From the NCBI GenBank assembly GCA_964017155.1, contig OZ024856.1, positions 9,897,882 through 9,961,881 of the forward strand: a DNA stretch of 64,000 bases. Direction: 5' to 3'. The position numbers and the translations under genes were made by a program. The DNA is from Oasisia sp. SBJ-2009 (lineage: Eukaryota; Annelida; Polychaeta; Sabellida; Siboglinidae). The notes under the pieces were generated by a model. The model searched no databases. It worked only from the letters and a program-made list of their open reading frames with translations, and was not told the origin of the DNA. Every line of letters starts with the position of its first letter. The first letter of the stretch is position 1. Shown here in pieces: positions 38,679-50,145 of the stretch.

Positions 38679-39154
38679 CCGCCTTTAGCAGGATGTTTGT
38701 CACACGTACAGCCTTGCGGAGTTGAGGTTTATTGATGTATGTAATTATCAATTGCATACAATATCATCTTTCGATGATGGTGGAGGCATGCAGAAGACGG
38801 AGGTCGACGTTATTAGTACTACGTACGTGTGGCATTATTCATTTTGCCAATTCCACGTAGGTTTGACGTGGAGCAACATCCACTGGGAGCATGCGAGAAG
38901 ATTAGCGTTTCCCATATGGCTGGGTTCAGAGTCCTTTTCTACGTAATTATGAACATTTGAATTAGTTGGCTTCGCTCTCGCCATATATCGGGTAATAATT
39001 ATGTATTCAATAGTATGGTATTGTTGTTAACCCATCTACGAACAGAGATTTGTAATAATTTGCGTAAGCAGTTTGTGATGTCGTTACTTGTTATACAAAT
39101 AATTTCCAATTTCGACAATGTCTTATTTAATTTTTCCAATATTAAAAAACACGT

Positions 39155-39230
<76 letters not shown>

Positions 39231-39395
39231 TTGTCTGAGAAAAAAATCATATTACTTTATTTGTAAACTCAACTTAACTGGACAAATATGTATTTCTCGT
39301 CATAATTGACAACATTCAGATATATTCAATATAGAATAAGCAGTGTTTATTGCTGGTGGTGCTCATTTCTGATAGCTGATGTCCTCTTCTGATAG
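38679..39395. repeat. Intron with a long (AT)n tract
   Basis: Contains about 72 bp of pure AT dinucleotide (39157-39229). An open frame at 38722-38946 has no recognisable features. Confidence 0.7.
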
Positions 39396-39608
39396 CTGAT
39401 GTTTGTGAGAATCTGGCAGTGGGGAAGAATGTCTCCACGTCAACGAAGGCCAGACTGGATGACGTAATGAGAGTTGTAGACGGCTATATCTATTCGTATG
39501 GCGGGTGTGTTCTCTTCGACTTAGAAGATGCAAACATTCATGATTTGGTGCTGAATTTAGGTCAACAACATGTCATACATGTCGTAAACATTTATCATCA
39601 AATCGTTG
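39396..39608 (+). CDS. FTP/F5-8C-like lectin domain, first-half exon (domain B)
   Basis: Acceptor CTCTTCTGATAG, donor GTAAGT, 213 bp, phase 1-1, 71 residues. The start CENLAVGKNVSTST is a clear version of the fucolectin/F5-8C start NLA.GK....S. VVDGYI matches the DG of the family, and LVLNLGQQHVIHVVNIY corresponds to WW.VDLG....I..V.IY. Choosing the acceptor at 39395 keeps the whole motif; an acceptor at 39419 would cut it. Pairs with the exon at 40920. Confidence 0.72.
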
Positions 39609-40919
39609 GTAAGTACGTGTATTGCTCTCTTTGTTTTGTCTCCTAGCCTTCTCATAACAGAAAAACCCATGTCTTATCGATGTGTCAGTTTCAAATACAA
39701 ATATTCTATCAATGCTGTTTTATAAAGCTGTGTCTTAAGTCGAAACTGGCGCACATCCATAAAGTGGATGTATGACCACAATATCATATTGAACGAAAAC
39801 AAGACCGAAGCAATTAGCATTACGGCATCATATCGTTACCACATGTAATACGTCCCATGGATGTAGCATTGTGCTTTGACCAACCATGAGCTTTCTCGCG
39901 GTTAGATCGATTGCAGACTAAGCAAGAGAGTGTATTTCCATATCTACAAAGTCGCAAAGATAAGACGCTGTCTTACTATTGAAGCGCGTAAGACACTAGT
40001 CTATGTTATTTGATAGTTGCAGGTAGTTGAAGACTCACACAGCGACACATATGTAATCAGAGTTATTGCATTATCAAGTGTACAGCCTTACTAATCTATC
40101 CTTTTAGGATACGGGAATAATTTGATGACATTGTTAATGATGTTGTGCATAATAAGCCAAACATGTAGTTATATATTGGCATTGGATCAGGAAATTATAT
40201 ACACTATTGCCAAGCCATTTTAATACTTAAGTCACAATGTCAACATGAATAACACTGCATAGGAGAGAAATAGATGTATTCAGGAGGAGAGAGGCCGTTA
40301 TTTTAATGTTCACTGTTGTTGTAACAAATGATGACAGTTTGTGTAAAGCATAACATACACTATGTATATCACACTATTTTATATAATTATGATCTTGCTA
40401 TAACCTTGACGATTCAATTATGGCAAACACACACGCACGCACGCGCGCGCGCGCGCGCGCGCGCGCACATACACACACTTGTTATGGGCAGCGAGTTCGT
40501 CAATTATCCGACGAAAAAGCATGGTTTGAATAATGTTGCCATTCAAAACGCAAAGGAAATACTATTGTTTAAGCCTCGAAATATGACAAAATGTAATTAT
40601 AACATTAATAGACTTTGACCTTATTTTGACTTTCACACTTATAATCTCAAAAGTTGTGTATGGGTCTAAATTACACCGTTGCAAATTGTGGTATTGTGGC
40701 CATCTGTAGATATTACTCTATTAATAATAAGACAGTTTACATGGATTTATGGATTTTTGATTTATGAAATTACTCAATAGAAACCATTGTTTTATCTAAC
40801 ATAATTTATTAATGTGTGTTAAAACAAGTATCTTATTAACGGTTTGATATCGTCACACATGTCCATGCAAACGGCGCATTAGTGGGAGTTACACAGTTGT
40901 GTTTGCTTGGATATTACAG
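39609..40919. other. Intron between the halves of domain B
   Basis: AT-rich, no exon seen. Contains a CACG/CG dinucleotide run at 40430-40466. Confidence 0.5.
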
Positions 40920-41120
40920 CTGAGCCACGCTATGTCACGTTAAAAGTTCTCGTACATTCTTTCACAATCTCATATGGCGAAGATTGTGGGGAATCTACAC
41001 AGTACTATAGTTCTGGAGTCAAGTCGTTTGTCTGCTCGAAAAAGATACTTGGCCAGATTGTGCGCTTGGTTTTGATTGGAATATACAAAACAGTAATATG
41101 CGAGGTAGAAATATACGCAG
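40920..41120 (+). CDS. FTP/F5-8C-like lectin domain, second-half exon (domain B)
   Basis: Acceptor TGGATATTACAG, donor GTGAGT, 201 bp, phase 1-1, 67 residues. Visible: strand TLKVLVHSF, a DCGES loop, FVCSKKILGQIVRLVLIG (the C...GR.V.I.L.G segment) and the closing strand CEVEIYAG, a close match to the C-terminal CEVEVYG of fucolectin-like domains. With 39396-39608 it forms one complete domain. The 7.2-kb repeat element begins 112 bp after it. Confidence 0.75.
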
Positions 41121-41509
41121 GTGAGTGTGTACTCAATATGTAGGTCGATATCTTCATATGTTGGCGGAGTCGTTCATGTCCGTTTGCTGTGAAATCGTGG
41201 TACGCAGTGCCAGAGCGTCAGGTTTGGCACACCCTTACAAAAAAATACCATTCAAATACCATTGAATACCATTGAATACCATTCAGTACCATTGGACCAT
41301 TCAATGGTATTTCAGCAGGACTCAGTGGTATTCCCAATGGTAATTTGTAATACCATTCAGTACCATTGGATCATTCAATGGTATTTCAGTAGGCTCAATG
41401 GTACTTTGGGATATTCAATGGTATTTCTGCAGGACTCAATGGTACTGTGAATGGTAATTCGTAATACCATTCAGGACCATTGGACCATCCAGTGGTATAT
41501 ATTATTCTC

Positions 41510-42345
41510 AGTGGTATTCTCAATGGTATTTCAGAATACCATTGAATACCATTGGACTACTCAATGATAAAACTTGTTTCAATGGTACTCTCAATGGTAT
41601 CGGAACATACTTTTCAACAATAAATCAGACTTCAGTGGTATTCTCAATGGTATTTCAGAATACCATTGAATATCATTGGACTACTCAATGATAACACTTG
41701 TTTCAATGGTACTCTCAATGGTATCGGAATATACTTTTCAACAATAAATCAGACTTCAGTGGTATTCTCAATGGTATTTCAGAATACCATTGAATACCAT
41801 TGGACTACTCAATGATAAAACTTGTTTCAATGGTACTCTCAATGGTATCGGAACATACTTTTCAACAATAAATCAGACTTCAGTGGTATTCTCAATGGTA
41901 TTTCAGAATACCGTTCAATACCATTGGACTACTCAATGATAAATCATGTTTCAATGGTATTACCAATGGTATCTGAACATACTTTTCAACAATAAATCAG
42001 ACTTCAGTGGTATTCTCACTGGTACTTGAGAATACCGTACAATACCACTGGACTACTCAATGGTAAAACATGTTTCAATGGTACTCTCAATGGTATCTGA
42101 ACATACTTTTCAACAATACATCAGACTTCAGTGGTATTCTCAGTGGTATTTCAGAATACCGTTCCATACCATTGGACTACTCAATGATAAATCACACTTC
42201 AGTGTTATTCTCAATGGTACTTGAGAATACCGTACAATACCATTGGACTACTCAATTGTAAACCATGTTTCAATGGTACTCTCAATGGTATCTGAACATA
42301 CTTTTCAACAATAAATCAGACTTCAGTGGTTTTCTCAATGGTATT
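41510..42345 (+). repeat. Tandem subrepeats of about 125 bp within the left arm
   Basis: A block containing CAGACTTCAGTGGTATTCTC ... GGACTACTCAATGATAAA ... CATACTTTTCAACAATAAAT repeats about every 125 bp (for example CAGACTTCAG at about 41628, 41751, 41874, 41999, 42123), each made of several AATGGTA monomers in both orientations. A two-level tandem organisation. Confidence 0.75.
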
Positions 42346-43299
42346 TGGGAATACCATTGGACCATTCAATGATAACATCTTGTTTCAGTGGCATTTGAAA
42401 AGTAATCATGTATGATACATATATTGTTTCGGTGGTACATACAATTAATATTTAAAGGTATAATGTGTATTGATGTCTCAGTGGTAATCTCAAGTAATAG
42501 TATTTGAATATACCATTCAGTACCACTGGACCGTGCAGATCAATGATAAATCAAGTTTCAATAATACTCTCAATGGTATCTGAATATAACTTTTAAAGTA
42601 ATATATCTATGTCTCAGTGGTATTCTCAAGTGTCATAGACTAATTTTGACATGTTACAAAATATACCATTACAATATTGCTACCAACGGCCCTGACAAAA
42701 AGAGCCAATGGTATACCATTGAATACCATTGAATACCATTCAGTACCGTTGGACCATTCAATGGTATTTCAGTAGGACTCAATGGTATTCTCAGCGGTAA
42801 TTTGTAATACCATTCAATACCATTCAGTACCATTGGACCATTCAATGATAAAATCAGGCATCAATGGTACTCGCAACGGTATTGGAACATTCCTTTCAAT
42901 AATAAATCAGACCATTCAATGATAAAATATTGTTTCAGTTGTTCTCTCAATGGTATTTCAATATACTGTGCAACAATAAATGTGACTTCAATGGTATTTT
43001 CAATGGTATTTGATAATACCATACAGTACCATTGGATCATTCAATAATAAAATCTTGTTTCAATGATTCCATCAATAACATACTGTTCAATAATACATCA
43101 GACTTTAGTAGTATTCTCAATGGTATTTGAGAATATCACTCAGTACGTAACATTGGACCATTTAGTGTTAAAGCATTTTTTTGCGGTACGCTCAATGGTA
43201 TATAAAAGTACCATTCAATACCATTGGACCGTTCAATGATATAATCAGGCTTCAATGGTATTTAAGAATACCATTCAATACCATTGAACCACACGTGAC

Positions 43300-44310
43300 T
43301 TCGAGTTCGCAGCAGCTCACTTGATTAATCAATTGTTGTTACATAGTTATATATTTTATGTATTTTTCATTATCAATTGGGATACATTATTCTTATTTTC
43401 TATTTTCTATTATAACTGACTACCCTATCTTATTGAATGTTTAATCGTATTTAAGTCTACAAATAATAAACCAATCAGAATACGACAGCCGAATTCTGCG
43501 GGTCTCATCGTGGGATATTTGAATCTGTATGAAATGAACTTGTGTTCGCAATGTTCCGTCGATCACATAATTAGGATGTTAAAATCTTAGAAATCTACAT
43601 CTCAAATCGCCATCGATGCAGAATGGAGGTACAGTGTTATGCCTAGGTAAATTGTGTGGGTGACAACACGACACAGATTGTCAATATTGAAGAAGTCGAC
43701 GTCGGAATTCGGAAACTGACGGAAAGCTCGGTAATCTTCCAAGTTAACTGGCCTAAATTATGACGGCCTTTTCTAAACGGTTTTATCACCTGTTTTCAAT
43801 GTGTATGTATTCGGAATGTCATTCTATATCATTTCCGGTACAAAGAAGTAAGATATTATTTGTTACATTGTGTTTTAGATTAATTTTATGACGATCGAGT
43901 CGACGTAAATAAGCCGATGGCGATGTCATTCACTCACAGCAGTTAACGTATCTCAGATGCATCAGAGCCGCAAAGGCGACGTCTTGCGTGTGAATTGCGA
44001 AGTCGAAATAGAAACAATTAGCAACCGTTTATACATTTAAAATGTAAACAATAAATCTGCGCGATACAGAATAACTATTAATTATGTGGCCTTAGTTTTG
44101 GGGATTTATCCATAAATCGCAAGACGTCGCTTTGCGGTCTTGATATGCGCCTGGCCCTGTGGTGCGCTAACTGTTCACGCCCTGTGACTGTGACATCGGC
44201 TTGTTTACGTTGACTCGACGGCATAACTGTTTAATCTGTGAGAGATTGTTTGAAAACGAATTAACGAAAGCGTGTGTGTATATCTTGAAAAATTGCATAC
44301 TTGTTTCAAG
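43300..44310. other. Single-copy-looking interior of the 7.2-kb element
   Basis: No long open frame, no recognised gene or repeat. It lies between the left AATGGTA arm and the internal palindrome. Confidence 0.4.
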
Positions 44311-44311
44311 C

Positions 44312-46925
44312 GTTCTAGCTGAACTAGTTTTCAAGTTACGGTTGTTTGAAATTTGAGACTTAGACGTTTTTCGACAGCTTGTTAAAAATAAATAATGTTA
44401 TTCACATTTCACTAGTCAATATCTTCTGCACTCTTTAGCCTGTGTCAGTGAAATTGTGTGGAGTTGTTCTCTATAATATAAAGATTACATAACTACAATT
44501 AGAACATAAATAAGGGATATGGTTAATGTGCAGCAAGTTGATAAACATCATGATTTATTCAAAATATCACATGCGGGAGGGTTTTTAGACCCTGATTGTG
44601 AGCAAAATACACATACCTTAGACCCAAATTGTACATATGTTGTACCAAAACATAAATATGTGCTAATCTAAGAAAAATGGCAGGTCTGGTTGCCTTAATT
44701 ATGAATCTGTACGTATGCAAAGATGGTACGTTATTATATTTCTTTAAAAATGGCCAACTTCTGACCCAAACATGTCAATGAAGCGTAGCTTGTATTATCA
44801 CAAAACCTTTTATAGGTGTTAGTTCATTTCTATAACTCAAATAACTATTAAGTCTCAATATCCTTCCGAGCTTCCTTCACAATAAAAATGGCATACGTTT
44901 GGGTGCCCCAACTTTTAAAATAAATTGCTTGTGATATACGAAAGGGTTTTCAGACATTGATTGCAAGCTAAATATAGATGGTTAAATGAACTGTTGTTTG
45001 TAATTGATATATATGCATAACATTGTATATTATCAAAGGAATATTACAGGCCTGTCAGCCCTACCAACCCTAAAAGGTCAATGTGGATTAGAAGGTATTG
45101 TTATCAAACTTTTACTAGGCATAAACCTGTTCTAAGACAAAATAACAAGTAACTCTCAATATCCTTCCATGATTCCTTCTCAACAAGAATGGGGACCCAT
45201 TAATACAACTTTTTAAACAAATTGCTTGTGATATACGAGAGGGTTTTCAGACATTGATTGCAAACTAAATATAAATGGTTTAATGAATTGTTGTGTGTAT
45301 TTGATATAATATATGCATAACATTGTATTATTAGAGCAATATGGCATGCCTGATGGTCTTAATTATTGATCTACACATATCCAAATGTCCTACATTTTAT
45401 ATTTATTTAAAATTTTCAACCCAAGTCAATCTGGATTAGAAGCTATTTTTGTTATCAAACTTTTACCAGGCATAAATCAGCCCCATGTTCAAGCAAAACT
45501 CCCTAAGAATGTTTACTGATATGCATAGATATGCAATATTTACAAATATTACCAATAACATAATTATTATGTTTAACTCAAGATCATGCAGTGCTTGAAA
45601 ACCCGCTTGTAAATGATTTATTGATATTTTTTCTGTATCTATGGGTCCCCATTCTTCTTGACAAAGAAGCATGGAATGATATCGAGAGTTATTTAGTGTT
45701 TGGACTGGTTTATGCCTGGTAAAAGTTTTATAACAATACCTTATAATCCACATTGACCTTTTTGGGTTGGAAGTTTGCTAATTTTAAATAAATATAAAAT
45801 GTACGACTTTTGGGTATGTGTAGATTCATAATTAAGACAGCCAAACAAGTCATAGTACTCTGGTAATGCACAATGACATGCATATATATCCAATATACAC
45901 AACATTTCATTTAACCATCCATATTTAGCTTGCAATCAATGTCTGAAAACCCTCTCGTATATCACAAGCAATTTATTTAAAAAGTTGTATCAATGGGTTA
46001 CCATTCTTCTTGAGAAGGAAGCATGGAAGGATATTGAGAGTTACTGGTTAATTTATCTTTGAACTGGTTTATGCTGGGTAAAAATTTGATAACAATACCT
46101 TCTAATCCACATTGACCTTTTAGGGTCAGAAGTTTGCTTATTTTAATAAAATATATGATATTTGGGTATGTGTAGATTCATAATTAAGACAGTCAAGCAT
46201 GCAATATTTGCTCTGATAATACGCAGTATTGTGCATATATATCAAATAGACACAACAGTTCATTTAACCATCTATACTTAGCTTGCAATTAATGTCTGAA
46301 AACCATTTCCTATATCACAAGCAATTTATTTTAAAAGTTGGGGCACTCAGACGTATGCCATTTTTGTTGTGAAGGAAGCTCGGATTGAGACTTAATAGTT
46401 ATTTGAGTTCTAGAAATGAACTAACACCTAGAAAATGTTTTGTGATAATACAAGCTACGCCTCATCGACTTTTTTGGGTCAGGAGTTGGTCATTTTGTAA
46501 GAAATATAATAACGTGTCATCTTTGCACATGTATAGATTCATAATTAAGGCAGCTAAACCTACCATATTTCTCAGTTTTGCACATATTTATGTTTTGGTA
46601 CCAAATATGTACAATCTGGGTCTAAGGTATGTGTATTTTGCTCACAATCAGGGTCTGAAAACCCTCCCGCATGTGATATTTTTAATAAATCATGATGTTT
46701 ATCAACTTGCTGCACATTAACCATATACCGTATTTATATTCTAATTGTAGTTATGTAATCTTTGTATTATAGAGAACAACACCACACAATGTCACTGATA
46801 CAGGCTAAAAAGTGCAGAAGATATTGACTAGTGAAATGTGAATAAAAGTTTATTTTTAACAACCTGTCGAAAAAGTCCCAAATTCCAACCTGCTGTAACA
46901 TGAAAACTATTTAAGCTAGAACGCT
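44312..46925. repeat. Large internal palindrome, arms about 1.3 kb
   Basis: The left arm (from about 44312, TTCTAGCTGAACTAG) reappears inverted in the right arm (to about 46925). Matched landmarks: GTGCAGCAAGTTGATAAACA at about 44529 versus TGTTTATCAACTTGCTGCAC at about 46699, and CACATTTCACTAGTCAATAT at about 44404 versus its inverse at about 46827. Arms are clearly diverged. Each also contains shorter repeated blocks (ATATCACAAGCAATTTATTT and neighbours). The open frames here (45463-45935 minus, 46385-46720 plus) are by-products of the repeats. Confidence 0.75.
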
Positions 46926-46929
46926 CAAA

Positions 46930-47755
46930 TTTTGGATTCTTGCTAATCTTACCAAAGGCTCTCACCATACTGATCTATTCAAAAATCTAAGAGATGACAG
47001 CAACCAATTTCTGGAATGTTGATTGCGTTCACTCGGAATGACCAGCACTAGTAACACTTTTTCTTTAAAAAATAAAGAAAATATAAAAAACTGCTAATAT
47101 TTTATAATATATTCCAAGCACACTATAACATATTTTGGTTAACATAGATTGAAAAACATAGTGTGCTTTTATTATTTTTTACCTCTTTGCTTTATTATTA
47201 TGGCTCAATCAATTTAGAATTAATGTACTTTTGGAATTGTATAAAGATTTTATAAAGAAAAATATCTAGCTAGAAGTGAATTATGGCCATAGTAAAGATG
47301 AAACCAAGTTCCATTATTGTATTTGTATTATATGATTATCATAACATGTATAATATAATTTCATGGAAAACAACTTCATAGCTGCATTAATTGTACATTG
47401 TTTAAAAAAACAGAAACATTTCAATCGAGCTAGTGATTGATAAATCTTTTTTCCTAGAATATGTTCGAGAAGTATACCCACTTCTGGGCGAAGACCAGAA
47501 GAACGGCTTTGAGGTTACCTTGGACGCGTAGGACAAAGCTGTCCAAAGTGAACACAAATCAAGAAAAATGTGAAGATTGATCGACGGACATAATATTTTA
47601 TGATATTTCAGATTTGATGTGCATGTATATAATTATGTACGTTCGAGAGCAGCACACTTAACATATTAAAACATTGTTAATTTATCTTTACTATGTTTTC
47701 GGTTTGATCTATATGTGCATATGATCTCTGTAAAGCTAGGTATCTATTGATTGGT
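46930..47755. other. AT-rich interior of the 7.2-kb element, no gene seen
   Basis: No open frame with recognisable content and no repeat family identified. Confidence 0.4.
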
Positions 47756-47769
47756 TTATTATTGAATGG

Positions 47770-48065
47770 TATTGGTCAATGGTATTTTGAATGGTACCAG
47801 GAATACTGTTCAGTGGTATCTGAATGGTACTTGACTGAATGGTATTCTGAATAGTCCAATGATATTCTGAATGGTACTTATAAGAAGTGCTTCAGCTTCT
47901 TCATCAATGGTATTCTGAATGGTATACCATTCAGAATATCATTGACGAAGAAGTTGAAAAGCTTCTTATAAGTACCATTCAGAATACCATTGGACCATTC
48001 AGAATACCATTCAGTCAAGTACCATTCAGATACCACTGAACAGTATTCCTAGTACCATTCAAATA
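47770..48065. repeat. Palindrome of about 300 bp in the right arm
   Basis: The sequence folds back on itself around 47923 (TCTGAATGGTATACCATTCAGA). The flanks match inversely out to TTGAATGGTA on the left and TACCATTCAA on the right, including the non-repeat words CTTATAAGAAG and CTTCTTATAAG. A long, nearly perfect hairpin is possible. Confidence 0.75.
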
Positions 48066-48407
48066 CCATTCAAATACCATTCAACTGTTTATATACACAG
48101 ACCACCGAAGTACCATTGAAGTACCATTCAAATACCATTGGCCATTATACCCCCTAGGACCATTCAAATACCATTCAAATGTTTATATACACAGACCACC
48201 AAAGTACCATTGAAGTACCATTCAAATACCATTGGCCATTATACCCCCTAGGACCATTCAAATACCATTCAAATACCATTCAACTGTTTATATACACAGA
48301 CCACCAAAGTACCATTGAAGTACCATTCAAATACCATTCAAATACCATTGGCCATTATACCCCCTAGTACCATTCAATGGTATTTGAATGGTATTTTTTT
48401 GTAAGGG

Positions 48408-49098
48408 CAGTTCTACCTTTGAATCATACGACGTTTTTGAGCGAAGCTGCCCGAGTTTATAGATCAATGCCATGACCAGTACAATATCACAGTCAAAAGA
48501 AATCAACCAACGTTTAGTACATATAATAGTAAACAAATTATACAATGCACTATATATATTGGCCAACCCTTACTTCTTACAAAAATACATCGATACCGTA
48601 CATACTTATACCGCCACATTAATGCCTCCTTACGTACCCACTTAAGGCATCATAAGGGAAATCAATTTGTTTGGGGCCTCTGTGGAAATTGCTCTCATAA
48701 AATAAACCGATAAATAGGTTTTGTCATTTGACTGCCATTTGTTCCAAATGGAAAGACGTTTTTTGTATAAAGTAACTTTCGAAAATAAGTATCGATATGT
48801 TGCACAATTGGTAGAAATGGGATTATAATGTTATAAATCATTGACCTGATCTTGACCTTTAAAATCGAGCAGCCTTCAAACATGTACCTTCCTAAGGTAC
48901 AGCACAATTGCGGTGGTTTGTAACGCGTTTCACGATCGTTCCTCTAAGCAACCCCACTGAGCAGCGTTTTTCTATGCTCCCCACAACGAACCAATTGCAA
49001 TTCCGGTGTATATATTTGAATATTATTTTTCATTTGATCAAATAAATTAATCTCAACAAATACAATACTCTGAGTAAATTAACAGTACTTCTTTTTAG
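48408..49098. other. Intron, nothing recognised
   Basis: AT-rich, no exon, repeat or domain found. Confidence 0.4.
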
Positions 49099-49320
49099 CG
49101 GGGTTTCCAGTGAATTTGGCGTTGGGCGCGGAAACCAAATTCAGTCTAACATCCAAGCCTGCATTCGATATCGTCAATGGGATCGTCGTACCCAATGGAA
49201 AGGTTGGAGACAATCGGGATGAAGTTATCAAGATACCAAACGCTCTTGATATTTGGTGGAAGATTCATTTTTATAAGTCACTGAACATAGGATACGTGCT
49301 TATTTACAATTCAATACAAA
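49099..49320 (+). CDS. FTP/F5-8C-like lectin domain, first-half exon (domain C)
   Basis: Acceptor CTTCTTTTTAG, donor GTAAGT, 222 bp, phase 1-1, 74 residues. VNLALGAETKFSLTS is the family start motif; DIVNG and ALDIWWKIHFYKSLNIGYVLIYN match DG ... DPWWRVDLG....I..V.IYN. A second acceptor (TTTCCAG, exon from 49111) gives the same phase and only drops four residues. Its second half is not adjacent: the next credible second-half exon is at 54199, beyond two nested mobile elements. Confidence 0.72.
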
Positions 49321-49945
49321 GTAAGTGTGACGTTAACATATATATTTGGATTAAATCATGTCCAGCAATTAAATTGACAAAAATACTATATTTATTTTAT
49401 AATGAGACAGCTTCTTGTTAGCAGTACATGTAGCTGCACTCTTTAAGACAACAGTCCAAACTAGCGCTGCACTGCTTTTGACACACCATTTACTTACGTA
49501 TTAGTGTCAATGGGAAAGGGGGCGTCAACCATACAGTAACCTACATGTTGAATAACTGCGACAGTCCGAAAATAAGTTTACAAGGCACACACCGTCATTA
49601 AAATTGAGACTAGACTGGTTGAACTTATTTGCAAAGACATTTTTACTTTTAATTGGAAATTTTGCCAGATAGCATCACTATGTTGCATATATGTGCATAT
49701 ACAAATAATGGGTTGTGTCCTGTCATTTCGTGAACACTGTGTTGTTGTTGAACATCCCGGCTGCCTGCGAACGAAGCAATTCAAGATTTTCAAGACTGCT
49801 GGCAGACTGATGGTACCGTGTTTACGAACCATACAAATATGTTGTCGCTAGACTTCATGGAAAGGGAAAGACAATCAATCCAGTTTTATACTGTACAACA
49901 TTAGCATATTTAAACAAACGTAACTGAACGCATGCAACAAACATA
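49321..49945. other. Intron, nothing recognised
   Basis: No exon or repeat family recognised; a minus-strand frame at 49578-49832 has no supporting feature. Confidence 0.4.
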
Positions 49946-49949
49946 AGGT

Positions 49950-50145
49950 GTTTTTTTCCCGCACGATATTGCTCGGTCACGCTGTACTACTTCAACTCGC
50001 GAACTCTTGCAGCACTTTCAGTGGAAACTCTTGGACTATCCACCAGCAATGCCTAGATCTGGCGTCAAGCGACTACCTCACTCGCTTTCCTGCTCTTAGC
50101 GGTACTATTGGTGATCACAAATTTCAAAGTGATGAAGACAGAAAG
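49950..50145 (+). pseudogene. Mariner-like transposase relic, 5' piece
   Basis: The plus strand shows HAVLLQLAN, then WKLLDYPPAMP in one frame and LDLASSDYLTRFPALSGTI and KFQSDED in another. This is the C-terminal third of mariner transposases (ELLDHPPYSPDLAPSDYHLF ... F.SDEEVK), including the position of the last catalytic Asp. A frameshift lies between the two segments. The relic is cut at 50145 by the fold-back element and continues at 52903. Confidence 0.7.

Larger units (their letters stand above)
41232..48407. mobile_element. 7.2-kb terminal-inverted-repeat / fold-back element made of AATGGTA motifs
   Basis: The left end begins CCCTTACAAAAAAATACC and the right end is its exact inverse (to GTAAGGG at 48407), with about 36 bp of identity at the extreme ends, flanked by CA on both sides (41230-41231, 48408-48409). 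Both outer arms consist of degenerate, mutually inverted copies of AATGGTA/TACCATT: about 2.05 kb on the left (41246-43290) and about 0.65 kb on the right (47765-48395). Between them is unrelated AT-rich DNA holding another large palindrome. No transposase is visible, so it is non-autonomous or the gene has been lost. It fills the intron after domain B. Confidence 0.8.

Noticed and set aside
41262..42261. Open frames in the AATGGTA arms
   Set aside because: By-products of the repeat motif, with no domain content.
45463..46720. Open frames in the internal palindrome
   Set aside because: Present in mirrored repeat DNA, short, no start or splice support.
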